From Aquatica leii (taxonomy: Eukaryota; Arthropoda; Insecta; Coleoptera; Lampyridae), in assembly GCA_035610365.1 (NCBI GenBank), contig CM069432.1, positions 13,764,001-13,828,000 on the forward strand: a stretch of 64,000 nucleotides of DNA. Direction: 5' to 3'. Position numbers and translations under genes: made by a program. The notes below the pieces were generated by a model that saw only the letters and a program-made list of their open reading frames with translations, had not been told where the DNA came from and searched no databases. Each line of letters opens with the position of its first letter. The first letter of the stretch is position 1. Positions 34,569 to 46,510 of this stretch are shown here, piece by piece.

Positions 34569-36203
34569 ACTATACTTTTTCTACGACTCTATATTTAATT
34601 AGTAATCAAAGTTATACAGAATTTTACTAAAAAAATACCGCAGAAAATAAATAAACTAATTTAAAAATTTGTATTGGTAATACCTAAAATGACAATTAAA
34701 AAATTATGTCAAAACTTGTATTTATTTTATGTCAACTTGACAGTGTTTATACTATTAGTTATCTATTACTTTTATTTTATTCTTGTTTTTTTTTACTCAT
34801 CTCTAGTTAAAGAAATGGTAAGTACAATTTACTTGCTTTAAAGGCATGCAATTTTAGTTAGCTTCAAATCATTTAGTGTTTGAATTTTCCTTAATACATT
34901 AATTTCAAGCATAACCCAATATGAATGAGCTAGAATAGTTTGAAAAGTACTAATGATTCAATGACAAGATTTTGCTTTTGCAGCCAGTAAGTAAAAGAAA
35001 TCTGTTCATGCGAAGCCTGAATTGTTAACAATGTTGTCAAGTTCTGACAAATGTTGATATGTGATAGTTTTTCCTAGAAGCTTCAACCAAATAACATGTG
35101 AATGCGACTTACAAAGCAAATAAGGTAAATTTGTAAATGTTTGAAGATAATTTGTAATTAATAGGTGTTATTTTTAAGAATCAAGCTTTCCGAACTAAGA
35201 AGGTAATAAGAACATCGTAGTTAAAGAATTGAAAAAAAAATACCTTTTAGAAAATGCAAAATAGTTAATTATTCTAATGGATTAAATATGCTGTAATAAT
35301 TTTTACTGCAAAATTAGTTTAAATATGAGAAATTAATTGTTAACAAAACACATTGTAGGTAAAAGAAACAAGTGATTCAGTGCTTTTGCTTATAATTGCA
35401 TCTAAATATATAATTTTTTTAATGTATAAACCAGTGTTTTGCATTAGTTTTGTAACAATTGATTGTATTTATGTTTATCTTGTGTTATTTATTAAAACAT
35501 AAGTCCAAAGTGTTTGTGATTATATTTTTAAGAAGGTAGCGACAATGTGCGAATACATTATTTTTACAAGATTATAATATAATATGTAGTAAAAGTATAC
35601 ATAAATACTTATGAAAACTGCATTAACATAAGGATAAATAATAACAAACAGATATCAGGCATGTGCGGAACAAACATTTTGATATCTTGCAACTATCGAT
35701 GAACACCAAAAGATAATTGGATACTTCTGAATTGTCATGCAGTTTAAAAAACTGATAAATGTTCTAATAAATACTAACTTCTTTAACTTAATTTGAGCAT
35801 GTTATCATAAAATGAGTAATTTTATTTCAAGGATTAAATTACTTAATCTGTTTATAACACTGCAAAAATCTGGTAAAATACTGTTAATATTTCCTTCCCA
35901 TCAAAAGAAAACCCTGCAAGAAAATAAGTAGTTGAGTTGCAAATTAGAAGTCTTTATTTGTTCTTGAACTTCTAACATATTTATATTTCATTACAAGAAA
36001 GTCACCACTAAACGTCAACGTTTACGAATATAACCTAAAATATGTAATTTATAAAACACTTATTTTACGCTATAAACTAATGCAATACCTTATATATGAC
36101 ACTCAATGATTTCGTTTTCAAATTTCATAATTTGTGATGCAGAAAGTATTTGTAAAAGTCTTCTAAATTATGTTTTCATAATTCATTATCCTGTACGTTA
36201 ATA

Positions 36204-36247
36204 GGTTTGACCTGTACGGAAATGGCTTTGACCTGTACGGAAATGGA
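36204..36247 (+). repeat. Two tandem 22-bp units
   Basis: TTTGACCTGTACGGAAATGG is repeated twice in a row with a one- or two-base spacer. Too short for a satellite. Confidence 0.8.
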
Positions 36248-36911
36248 ATTAGACAATCACAATGCACAACGTTGCCTAATCGCAATTAAACATACAATGT
36301 ATCGTATTATCTGTTAGTCGTAGAAAAAAAGCTTTGTATATGTAGTAACAACATATTTTGTTAAATTTTATTAATAAATAATTTATATTTTATCAATACG
36401 ATAAACTCTGAATAACTGATTACTGTATTGCACTGCAATGAGGTGTATGGAGTGTATTGTCAGTTTTTTAGACAACTGAAAATAGTAAATGAATATAAAT
36501 GTAATATACTTTATTGTTCTTAATTGACATTTCTGAAAAATACAATAAGAACGATTATTTATCTTATTATAGTAAAGCTGTATATGGGTGACAGGGAAAA
36601 TACAAATTTTTTGTTTATCATACTAGTGATAGTTCCTAAAGGAACGTTAGGTGTAGACATTCAATGACACATAAAGTTTGATTTATTTATTCTTACCAAG
36701 ATTATACCCGTTTATTTATACACAAAAATATTTTATATAAAACAAAAAGCAGCAAATATCTTTTGTTTTTATAAGCGTGTTAGCAATTATTTAGAACATT
36801 TATCATAATGTTTTTTCTTAAAACTGAAGTGCAATAGCTTATATTAACAATGTTATTAATATAATGTTACATGTGTGTAATATAAAATTTGTTTAAAATA
36901 GTAGATTACAT

Positions 36912-37019
36912 ACCGAGGCGGAAAGTATTCCATTTTTGTCGAGAGAACTATAGTTTACCGAGAGGCATAGCCTTGAGGTGAACTAGTTCTCGAGACAAGT
37001 GGAACACTTTTGCCAAGGT
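36912..37019. repeat. Second hairpin in E1
   Basis: The left arm runs from ACCGAGGCGGAAAGTATTCC through GTCGAGAGAACTATAGTTTA. The right arm runs from GAACTAGTTCTCGAGACAAG through GGAACACTTTTGCCAAGGT and is its imperfect complement. Stem about 48 bp. It has the same general shape as the 34453 hairpin but different sequence. Confidence 0.75.
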
Positions 37020-37529
37020 TTGTATACAATTTTATTCACAATCGGTTATTAAATAAAATAAATAACATAAAACTAATAAAAATTGAATTAAAACTTACTT
37101 CCAAAATATTATCGTTTATTTCGGTAAAATATTAACACATAGTAGGCACTTCACAATTGACATATACGTATTTAATTTATGATTGTCATTTTATCAAATT
37201 AGTTAAAACAAAACACACACAAATTACGAGTTCGGAAAGTGTACATTACTGACCGTGAGGTTTCATTACATACTTTTTTTTTAACCATGGAACCCGCTCA
37301 CTTATCAACCTTTCAGAGGTTCGGAAAACTGTACATTACTAACTGAGTGTGAGTAAAATAACTTTACTAAAGTTTATAATGCACTGTTTTAATACGAAAC
37401 ACAAAAATATTTTGTATAAAAGTAAAATGCAGTTTACTGTTCCAAATCACTCAAAAATAAGAATGTATTAATTTTTTAATTTATTAAGATAAACGATTTG
37501 AGTTTCTGCTAATGTCAATGTTAATTATT

Positions 37530-38900
37530 TCATTCGAACTAATCAAGGTGTCCTGTTTTTTGTTTAGTTGAGTGTACTCAAACAGTGTAAATCAGCATTG
37601 GAAAATCCCCTTGTCCCATTTTTTTATATTGTCCACGTAAAAATTGAAAAATCAGTGAATGTTGAATTTTTAAATTTAAAAATAAAGCAACTTTCATACA
37701 GTATGTATCCTTATATATTTAATTGTAAATTAAAATTAATGCATTCGGCTAGCATTTTTCAGAAATTGCTAGATGACAGAAACTTTATTTTCATAGTACC
37801 ATAAAAGCTATCTTATTGTCGCAAAACTGTGTAATAAACAATATTTTATAATGTATTCATGCATAAAACTTTTTATTTTTATTTTTACTATGCACATCTT
37901 TGTTGTTACTCGGTTTATAACGTCAATAAGGTAATTTTCAGAATTTAAAAGTTTGTTAAAGTAAAGTAAATTAATTTTTTAGTGAATTAGTTATTTTAAA
38001 AAGAAAGATTTATGTACATAGTTGGAACTTATGATTGTTGTAAAATAATTTGGTTTATATTGTTAGTAACACGAAACATTTTTAGAAAATAGCCTGCTAA
38101 AACTTTGATCAACAGATAGCTTTTAAAATTTATTTAGGAAAATATTTTTTTATTTTATTTTTGTAAAACCTTATGAATGCTTCACGCCTAAATAAAACTA
38201 TTGCAATATTAAAATGTTTAAGTTTTAGGTTAAAATCTAAATTACATTTAACTGATTTAACTTAATTAATTATGATAGAAATACATTTTTGCAATTAAGT
38301 AAGTGTCTATTTACTAATAAATGTAAAAAAATTTACTAAAATATGTTCTGTGACATTAAAATTGCACCACCAAGGAGTGGGAGTTTTGTGACCAAACTGG
38401 ACAAAAAGGTGGTAATGGCATATCTGACGTTTCTTTTTATTTCTACTACTTCATTATCGTGTGCATTTGTGAGTCTTGGTTAATTTTAATATTGTTATTT
38501 CTTGTATCAATCTTTATTATTTGTCTAATTTGAATTTCTTGAATAGTTCACAAACCTTGTTTACACCGCTAACTATTTCATTCGAACTAACCAAAGTGTC
38601 CCGTTTTTTGTTTTATTAAGTGTACTCAAACAGTATAAATTATGATCGGGAAATTCCCTTATCTCATTGTTTTATATCAGTGTATGAAAAATTACAAAAT
38701 CAATCAACGTTGAACTTTAAAATTTAAAAATAAAACAATCTTGGCACAGTCTGTATCCTTATATATTTATTTGTAAATTAAAATTAATGCATTCGGCTAG
38801 CATTTATTCAGACAATGCTTGATAATAGAAATTTTATTTATTATTATAAAAGCTATTTTATGGTGTCATAAAAAATATTGTATAATGTAGTCATACATAA
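37530..38900 (+). repeat. Direct duplication of the E1 right end and its flank
   Basis: 37530-37850 and 38570-38900 are direct repeats. Both begin with TTCATTCGAACTAA and the inverted E1 terminus, then TGTACTCAAACAGT, and share AATGCATTCGGCTAGCATT further on. The second terminus has changes (TTATTAAGTG in place of TTAGTTGAGTG). The frame at 37568-37804 falls in this repeat and has no recognisable motif. Confidence 0.8.
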
Positions 38901-39666
38901 ACTTTTTTTGAGGGAATGTTACTTTATCCCAATATCCGGCTGTCATGGCAAGGTAACCTGTGAAGGCCACCTTTTTTGATATTTGTCCTTGTGGTGTATT
39001 GGTTAATTAATTATATCAGCTTTCTGCGTACTACTTAATAGTAGCGGATAATGGTATTTTTTACTTTTAATTGTATTAATATATCAGTTAAGCCTCATCT
39101 TTAACTTGATGTATGGTCGCATAAGTACGTTGACGTGACACCCGTCCAAATTCTTCGAATCATTTCACCGCAGTTAAGGTCAGATTTGGCATAAATTAGA
39201 AACGTGATACATAAGCGTATATACCACGCATATTTTGTTTGTAAATTAAATAAAAATAAAGTAGCAAACGTTATTACTGGTGTCGAAAAATTTTCCGGTT
39301 GGGTAGGTTTTTCTGCTTTTATCTTATTTTACAACTCAGTATCATACTTTTTTAAAATTTTGTAGTTTATTTAATTTTTATTTTGCAATCTATAAAAAAG
39401 TTTTTATAGTATATTTTTTTAACAGATTTTAATTTTTTTTCCTAATTTTTGCCAGTCACAGAAATTGTAATTCTTATTAATTAAAAGTGCTCTATAAATT
39501 AAAAAAAAACAAAACACATAGACGGAAAAAGATTGCTTATGACGGCTTTTTGGAAATAGTTTGCTTAATTGATGTGATCTATGTGTTAGTATAAATGATT
39601 TTTTTAATTGATTCTTTTGTTATTCAATGCGTTAATCGAATAGTTAATGCTACGGTTCTGACGTAA
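38901..39666. other. No gene recognised
   Basis: AT-rich spacer between the duplicated E1 end and the right arm. No coding motif, repeat pair or RNA structure was found. Confidence 0.4.
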
Positions 39667-40239
39667 AATCGCCTTCAACCAAAATGACCGCTTAAGGAAA
39701 TAAACCATTGTAATTTCATTACCTGTCTAGCTAAAGAAATAATAGAAATACCAGATTGGTATTTATTATAAAATTTTAAATGTATTTAATATTTAAAAAA
39801 TGTATTTTAGAGAATTTATACCTTATGCAAGCTATTAATTCTAGAATTTTTGTTTATATCAGATATTTATATAGAATATTACTTCTACTAATACTACTAT
39901 CATTACTAGTGTATTCATAACATATTTGCAATTACTATGCATAATTAATTAAATCATTTTAATGGACTAATTAAAAATACGTCAAATGATCAATTAAATA
40001 AAAAGCCATACGGTTCTGTTCTTTAGCACAAAACGACCTTCAGATTTTGAAATGAATACTATTTACATTTTTTGTGAAATAACGATTTTCTTTATCGTTA
40101 TATAAACTGAAAAAATCGTTATTTGTAGTAATGTCGACTAATTTAAATCATCGTTTTAAACTGAACTAAATTTAAACAAGTTTTACGTAGATTAATACCA
40201 AATCGCTTCTCTTATTAGTTAGTAGTTCTATTATAGAAA

Positions 40240-40391
40240 TATGTTTATTTAATACACAAAGCGTTACAATTAATATTTCGTATATATGTCGTTAACCTGT
40301 TCAGCATCAAATTAATTAATTTTTTGCAGTAGTCGGATCCTCGGAAACGTTCCTAAAGTTCATTTGCAACTTGCGCTACATTGTTTAAGTT
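40240..40391 (-). pseudogene. Tc1-like transposase C-terminus, right arm
   Basis: Minus-strand counterpart of 33248-33394, with NELWERF- and LIN-like peptides damaged by a frame change near 40345. It ends at the hAT-2 copy, where TTTAAGTT (40384-40391) is the target duplication. Confidence 0.65.
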
Positions 40392-42043
40392 TAGAGGCGT
40401 AGCTACATATACAGCGCCCTGGAGCAAATAAGATCTGTGCTCCTCCTTTTTTTTCTCACAAATGTTCCAATAAAATTCTAAATTTTATAGTCTTTATTCT
40501 TTAATTTCAATTTTAAACATTATTTAATGACAATTGATTTAAATTTTTTAAATATATGACATGTTCACACAATATAATTGATTTAATTATACATGATTAT
40601 GTTATAACTACATTAGAACATTTACATGTCTTAAAACTTGTTAATCGGTCAATTAATTTACCTAAATCAAGTTGACCAGCAATTGGTTTTTCAATTGATA
40701 TTGTGGTTAAAGAGCTAAGACGGGTAAGCAGTATATCTGCTTCGTAAATATCTTTTGGGAGAGACTGGGGTGTGAATTCAGAGTAATTCAGAACTTCGCG
40801 TATAGAAGTAATTTGTCTTAATTGAATAAAAAAACACATTTTAAATCTTATTAATTGTGGTCCAATACTAAAAGAAATATCTGAAGAATAAGTCAATTTC
40901 AACAATTTGGAATCAACCAAAATAGTTTCATCAGATGATGCGACAAGATATACCAGCGATAAACATTTATAAAGTCTACTTACTTTACGCACGGATTTAA
41001 ATTTAATATTTAATTAAGTAAATACTTTGTCCATTACTTTATTAAAAAACTTTCACTTTAAAACCTTCTTTACTATTTTGAATGGGTTCTTCCAGTTTGT
41101 CAAAGATTTTTTTTACTAGACGCAATCTCTTTTTGGCAAAACAAGGTTCAATGCTCCATTTATTTGATAATCCAACTGCCTCGTTCTTAACAATATCCCA
41201 ATTATTTAATATATATATATTTTGGTATTCGGTTAGAAGTAAAGACAGCATCTCAATTGATTGCTCTACATCTCCTTGAGTAACATTTTGGAGATAATAT
41301 TAATGTGTTCCAGTACTTTATTTTGTACCATTATCAAGATAATAGTTGAAAATTGTTATAATAAATTAACAAACTTTTAGGTTTGCGTTGTTCCTCTTGG
41401 CTTCTTCAGTTTAATTCCAAGTAGGCTAATATTTTAATAACAACAAAACAGCGAGAACGTAAGGCATCAAGAGCCTGAACACGGGAAGACCACCGTGTTA
41501 GACAAACTCTTTTTTTTCTATTGAAAGTGAATAACAAGTTTATGAAAAACTCATGCCGCCTGGTACTTTCAATCCTGTTTTTGCAAGAATTAACAAGAAT
41601 TAAGAGCTTATTACATAGGCAAAATATCAAAAACACCTTTTGTTTAAGAACCAAGGACAAAAAATTGCAACTTTGCATAGATGTTTTTTTAAACCGCTTA
41701 TCGCCGCATTTATATTTTTTTCAAACCATAGTGCATTTTTAAAGTTGAAAGTGGCTACAAATCACGATTACGCCATAGAGCGCTTTCGAAAAATTAATAC
41801 TAGAAGTACAATTACAATACATTTCAGCTTTTAAGCAGTCGCACAGCGCACACAACATTCATTAAGTATTGTCAAATTGTGTTCATATATTGATTAAACC
41901 TCTTTTACTGCCTGATAAAACTATTTAGTAAAATAACACTATGATAAGCTGTTTTAAAATTTGTGCTCCCTGGCTCGTGCGCCCTCAAAATTCGTGTGCT
42001 CGGAGCAGTTTGCTCCAACTACTCCAGAATAGCTACGCCCATG
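40392..42043 (-). mobile_element. hAT transposon (hAT-2), right-arm copy
   Basis: Inverted copy of 31498-33247. It is flanked by TTTAAGTT at 40384-40391 and TTTAAATT at 42044-42051, an 8-bp duplication with one change. The outermost C of the TIR is mutated here (TAGAGGCG at the left, CATGGGCG inverted at the right). The identical position within the transposase in both arms shows they derive from one insertion. Confidence 0.8.
40597..41280 (-). pseudogene. hAT-2 transposase fragment (ZMYM1-like), right arm
   Basis: Two minus-strand frames. 41042-41251 reads NKWSIEPCFAKKRLRLVKKI and FDKLEEPIQNSKEGFKVKVF. 40597-40992 reads VSRLYKCLSLVYLVASSDET and IDRLTSFKTCKCSNVV. They match the left-arm fragment almost residue for residue, but the stop and frameshift positions differ, so the arms have decayed separately since duplication. 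Confidence 0.7.
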
Positions 42044-42240
42044 TTTAAATTGCTTGCCAGAATGTGAAGGCGATTGTTTGTCTATGTCTTGCTCATAACT
42101 ACCCATATATTCTCAATGGGGTTTAAGTCAAAAGATTTTGTTGGTCATTCTAAAATCTAAAGAAATTACGCCGTTTCTGTTCTCAAACTACTATCTTATT
42201 ATTCTACTCTTATTATGAATTGGCGAACAGAGCCTGTACG
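42044..42240 (-). pseudogene. Tc1-like transposase internal fragment, right arm
   Basis: Counterpart of 31310-31497 on the opposite strand, covering the third catalytic region and the linker before the hAT-2 site. Similarity to copy B ends near 42230, where both arms switch to the same unknown segment. Confidence 0.6.
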
Positions 42241-42873
42241 TAAAGTAACAAACAAATTTATTTTTCTTGTCAGTGACAATAAAATAAGCGAGAACCACAT
42301 ATGCAGTTAAGTGTTAGTTATAATCTATTAGGAAATACTGAATCCCAAAATAAAGGTAACTATTATACAATCGCACTCAAAATCCCAAAACCAAATGAAA
42401 ATCATTAAACTTGGAAACCCAAAGACAATCAATTTATTTTGCGATATCATCAATAATTGAAGTTATCTATCAACAACTGGAACTAAAATCTTTTGAAAGT
42501 CCAACTTCGACCTTACTCATTGTTTAAGTTCTGAAAAAATTTCTAAAGGATAATTATTTCCTGTAATGACAAAGGAAGCGTAAATTCCTGAGTATTTAGT
42601 TAAGAATAGTGCAGTAATTTCAAACATGTGTGAAAGCACCTCTACCAATAACAAGTTTGAAACAAAGATCATTAATTGTTCAATAAGTAATATTTGGAAT
42701 TCAAATTACGAGTTCTGACAATAGACAATAATTTAGTATTTAGTAGAGCGTAATTCAGTATACTATTTTGTTTCAAGTAGACATTGATCAGCAAATAATT
42801 TTAGTTGTTATTATAAAATACATATACCTAGTTAAGAATACTATAAGTAATTAATTGTTCAAAATAATCAAAC

Positions 42874-44367
42874 ATTGGTAGAGGTTTTGGGCAGAGAGAT
42901 TTCAGTGTAGAAACAAGGATTGCAATTGCAATGGAATTCTTCAACGTGAAATTGCTTTACAAATTGGATTATCGGTAAGATTTTTAGTATTTGCTTGTAA
43001 TAAGCCTCTAAAATAGACCGAATCATTGATTAATTACTAATCTTAAACATCATTAAAAAAATATTTTACGTAATCTTAAACGAAATGTTTTTTTAGTTTC
43101 ATTTTATCCCATTAGCTAAAATTAGAATATAATAATAATTAAAATTATGCACACGTTAATGTATTATTACAATCCAAAATCGACATCAATGTTTTCAAAA
43201 ATTTGTCGTGTTTGAGTTTCTTTCTTAAAAATTGTGTTGGTAATAAACAATCAGGGTTCAGAATAAATTAAAAAAATATATTTTAAGTGGAAAAGAAACA
43301 CACTTTGAATTTCATTAAAGGTATTTAGTTAAAAAAAATAACTTATTTATTTTAAGAAAACGTAATTTACTAAAATAATTGAATCATTTGGTCAAACTAA
43401 ATTATTTAACTAAATACATATACAGGTGCTTCTAGTTCGTCGGTGGCTTCGAAGGTTTGATGAAGGAGGAGAAGTTTCTCTTATAACAAAAACCAAAAGA
43501 AAAAAATAGAGCAACTACCATAGTGGAAGATGCAAATATTCTTCGATGTGTTTAAAATTCTCCTTTTACAACTGCTCCGCGAATTCGAGAAGAACTTCAT
43601 ATAAACCGTAGCGCTTCAACGATACGACGCAGATTAAAGGACGCGGGATTATTTGCAAGTAAGCTTGCGACAAAACCTGAATTAACAGAAAGACATGCTC
43701 AAGCAAGAATTCGATTTTGTCAAAATAGTTTGTACAGAGACTGGAGTACGGTGATTTTTACGGACGAATTTCATCGACACAAGAGTCGTCTATGACACTT
43801 TGGCGACCACGAAATACAAGATTTAGTACCGTACATGTTTGTAAAAATTGACAAAGTGGAGGAATTTCTGGTCGATTTTGGGAGTGGATTTCATTAACTG
43901 GGCCGGGTGAATTAGTTCTAATTTCTCAACCACGATTTATGTCTAAAAGATACGTTCGAGTGCTAGACGAAATTTTGGTGCCAAGTGTGCAAACACTTTA
44001 TCCAGAAGAAGAATTAGAAGAAATTGTTATTGTCCAAGACAATTCGCCAATTCATAAAAGCAGAATCGTAAATGAGTGGTTTGAGGACAGAAACGACGTA
44101 ATTTCTTTAGAATGGCGAGCAAAATCTCCCGATTTAAACCCCATCGAGAACATATGGGCAGCTATGAGCAGAACTTGGTCCAATAATCGTCTTGACATTC
44201 CGGCCAGAAACTTAAACAATATAGTGCAAACTGCAAACGAAGTTTGGGAACGTTTACGAGGTTCGAACTTCTGCGAAAAATTAATTAACTCGATGCCGAA
44301 CAGGTTAACAGAATGTTTGGAAAATAACAGTTTATATACAAAATATGAATTAGTATTTTATTTATAA
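42874..44367 (+). pseudogene. Tc1-like transposase with one intron (copy B), DD35E spacing
   Basis: Exon 1 is 42874-42974 (GFGQRDFSVETRIAIA-like; the start ATG of copy A is ATT here). Its intact donor TCG-GTAAGA and the acceptor TATACAG at 43419-43425 bound a 451-bp intron. Exon 2 starts at 43426 with VRRWLRRFDEGGEVSLIT, the helix-turn-helix continuation. After frameshifts near 43500-43800 the frame 43939-44367 is open. It has RYVRVLDEILVPSVQTLYPE, the second Asp in IVIVQDNSPIHKSRIVNEWF, and the Glu in SPDLNPIENIW. There are 35 residues between them by my count. The C-terminus is NANEVWERLRG-like and ends at 44367. The first Asp region (DFYGRISS) is damaged. Introns are unusual in Tc1-type transposase genes. 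Confidence 0.85.
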
Positions 44368-44832
44368 TATAATCGTATTTTTATAATATATGTATATACT
44401 ATATTTAAATAAATGTGGTTTAGTTGAAACAGTGATTTAAATTAGTCGATATTACTACAAATATGATAAAGTAATCGTTATTTTACGAAAAATGCAAATG
44501 ATATTAATTTTAGAATCTAAAGGTCGTTTTGCACCAAAGAACAGTACCGTATGGTTTTTTATTTAATTGACTATTTAAAGTATTTCCACAGTATTCATAT
44601 TGAAGTATTTTGCTGTTAAATACATTAGCACAGCCAAAAAGTTTTTTTAATAATCAGACCAATATTAAAATGATGATATTAATTATGCATTGTTATTTCG
44701 AATGTGCAATTAATACAACATTAGTGATAGTAGCATTAGTGGAGGCAATACTTTATATAAATATTTGATATAAGAAATAAAAATTTTAGAATTATTAGCT
44801 TGCGTAAGAAATCAATTCTCTAAAAATGCATT

Positions 44833-46285
44833 TGTTACAAGCTTTTTCGGTTTTACGAACCTTGCACGGCCAACTCACAATAGTCGGGATGCGGGGAGGT
44901 TCAAAGAAACAGTAAATATGCTTAAGGGCGCCAGAGCGGATCCAAAGTAACTTTTCTATCTTGCTCAGGACAGAACGGTTCACACTTGTAACACGATGTT
45001 AGGTTCGTAACCCTATACTCGGCTGTTCGAGTAGTCAACGTTGGTTATTAATTAAAGACGAGTCAAAGAGGAAGGTATGTTGTCATAAAAGAGCAAATAA
45101 CCACAATAACAACTTTAATCTAGAATCGTAGGATTATCACAGGTATATCAAATTCTCATTACAGAGATGCCAGTCGTATTGGCAACACACAATACATCAA
45201 TAAAATACAGTGAACTAAATAGCGAAGAATAGTTTGTAGTAAATATGGTTCGTGTACAATATGCGAAATACACAAACTTCTTAGTAATATGGCATTACAG
45301 ACAAACAGTGATAATAAATTATTACAGTAATATTAACCTATCGTAACAAGTCGTAGTAATACATCGTAGGCGATGTATACAAAGGAAGTACTAATATGAC
45401 CTTATAGATAATAACACATCGAGACTAATCACGAAATTAATATAACATTAACGTTAATTACTCGTTGGTAGTACACAGCATGCGCAACTCAAAATAAGAA
45501 AAAAATTACTACCTAACTGGTAAACAACAGTATTAATAATTTCGGAACTAATATTAGCACAAGTTTCGTGAGTGACCTTTCTGACAACGAATAAAATACA
45601 TAAAATCACTTACCCCTAATACAGGAACTTTCACTCGTACGAAGAAAGCGCTTTCCTCGGCAAGCAATTCTGTAAACACTCTTAAATAGCAAGTCGTGTC
45701 AAACTAATTCCTCACGAAAGTGAAATCTACAAAATGATTAGTTATATTGAACGCAAGTACGTAAAGCCTAACCCGGTCGTCGTATGCTGTTATACCCCGA
45801 CGAAAACGGTGGTTACGCAGGTATCTGCCGCCTGAGTAGAATCTCGACAGTTGTGGTTAGCTTCAGTACATTAAATTTTCAGCCATATGTCGTATGCCTC
45901 GGATTATATTCGTCCGACGAAATTATTATTCGAAATTGATTCTTCATCAATAGTTATCGACAGGAATGGATACCCGCACGTGGCGGAACGGCTATTAAAT
46001 TACGAGAAATTACAACAGAGTTTTAATAAATGACAGCTATTAGCTTACCCGGTGACGACTCAAATGTATTATAAGCGTAATACCCTTATAAATTGGTCCC
46101 CATTACGGTGGATGAATTTAGAAAATTTAAATTGCCAGCCCACCGGCCATTTTATGTAGTTTCCAAGTTAAAGAATTCGTCGTAAATGACAGTCACGCGT
46201 AAAGATCGGTAGGGGGCGTCCAAACCGTAAGCTAATTTCAAATCAAAATACATAGGCGTACGCAATGAAAATTTCGTCCGTAACA
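44833..46285. mobile_element. Solo LTR, family L1, second copy, TSD CATT
   Basis: Starts TGTTACAAG and ends CCGTAACA, flanked by CATT at 44829-44832 and 46286-46289. The Tc1-like 3' sequence is continuous across it, as judged from 33840-33860. It shares long blocks with 23999-25528 (see there) but is 77 bp shorter. As in that copy, TTACGAACCT near its start is the exact complement of AGGTTCGTAA about 160 bp further in. It is a separate insertion, because flanks and duplications differ. Confidence 0.88.
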
Positions 46286-46510
46286 CATTTTAAGTATTAG
46301 ATACATTTAAAATTTGAAAGAAATGCCAATCTGACGTACCGTACTTATAATTAATTACAGATCACTAAGCTTAAATTTTTATTATTTTATTGAACTATGT
46401 AGGTAATAAAATTACAATGCTTTATTTGCTTCAAACTTCTAATGAGAAACACCATACTATTAGAATGTGAATAGATGCAATCTTAAGCGGTCATTTTGGT
46501 TGAAGGCGAG

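Larger units (their letters stand above)
34030..37574. mobile_element. Non-coding Tc1/mariner-type TIR element (E1) with TA TSD
   Basis: The left end is CACTCAACTAAACAAAGAAC and the right end is the reverse complement of CACTCAACTAAACAAAAAAC. The inverted match continues through GGGACACCTTG and TTAG for about 36 bp. TA flanks both ends (34028-34029 and 37575-37576), the Tc1/mariner target. The 3.5-kb interior has no transposase-like frame, so it is non-autonomous or a composite. Two strong hairpins lie inside at 34453-34568 and 36912-37019. Further copies of the terminal sequence occur at 38570-38622 and 63385. It sits at the centre of the inverted duplication. Confidence 0.75.
39667..42803 (-). 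repeat. Right inner arm of the giant inverted duplication
   Basis: Reverse complement of 30740-34027. It contains the Tc1-like 3' region, the transposase C-terminus, a hAT copy at the same site and the same unknown segment. It continues into Tc1-like copy B, as the left arm continues into copy A, so the whole right arm is about 39667-44410. Confidence 0.88.
42860..46510 (+). mobile_element. Tc1-like transposon, copy B, with a solo LTR in its 3' region
   Basis: It has a short 5' region (AATTGTTCAAAATAATCAAA), transposase exon 1, a 451-bp intron, exon 2, then about 630 bp of 3' non-coding DNA once the solo LTR at 44833-46285 is removed. That 3' region matches 33420-34027 through CGGTCATTTTGGTTGAAGGC near 46480. 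The similarity to copy A ends near 44410, which places the outer limit of the inverted duplication inside this element. I could not define its terminal inverted repeats. Confidence 0.75.

Noticed and set aside
37568-37804. 78-codon plus-strand frame in the spacer
   Set aside because: It begins inside the E1 terminal repeat, and the duplicated copy at 38622-38860 does not keep the frame open.
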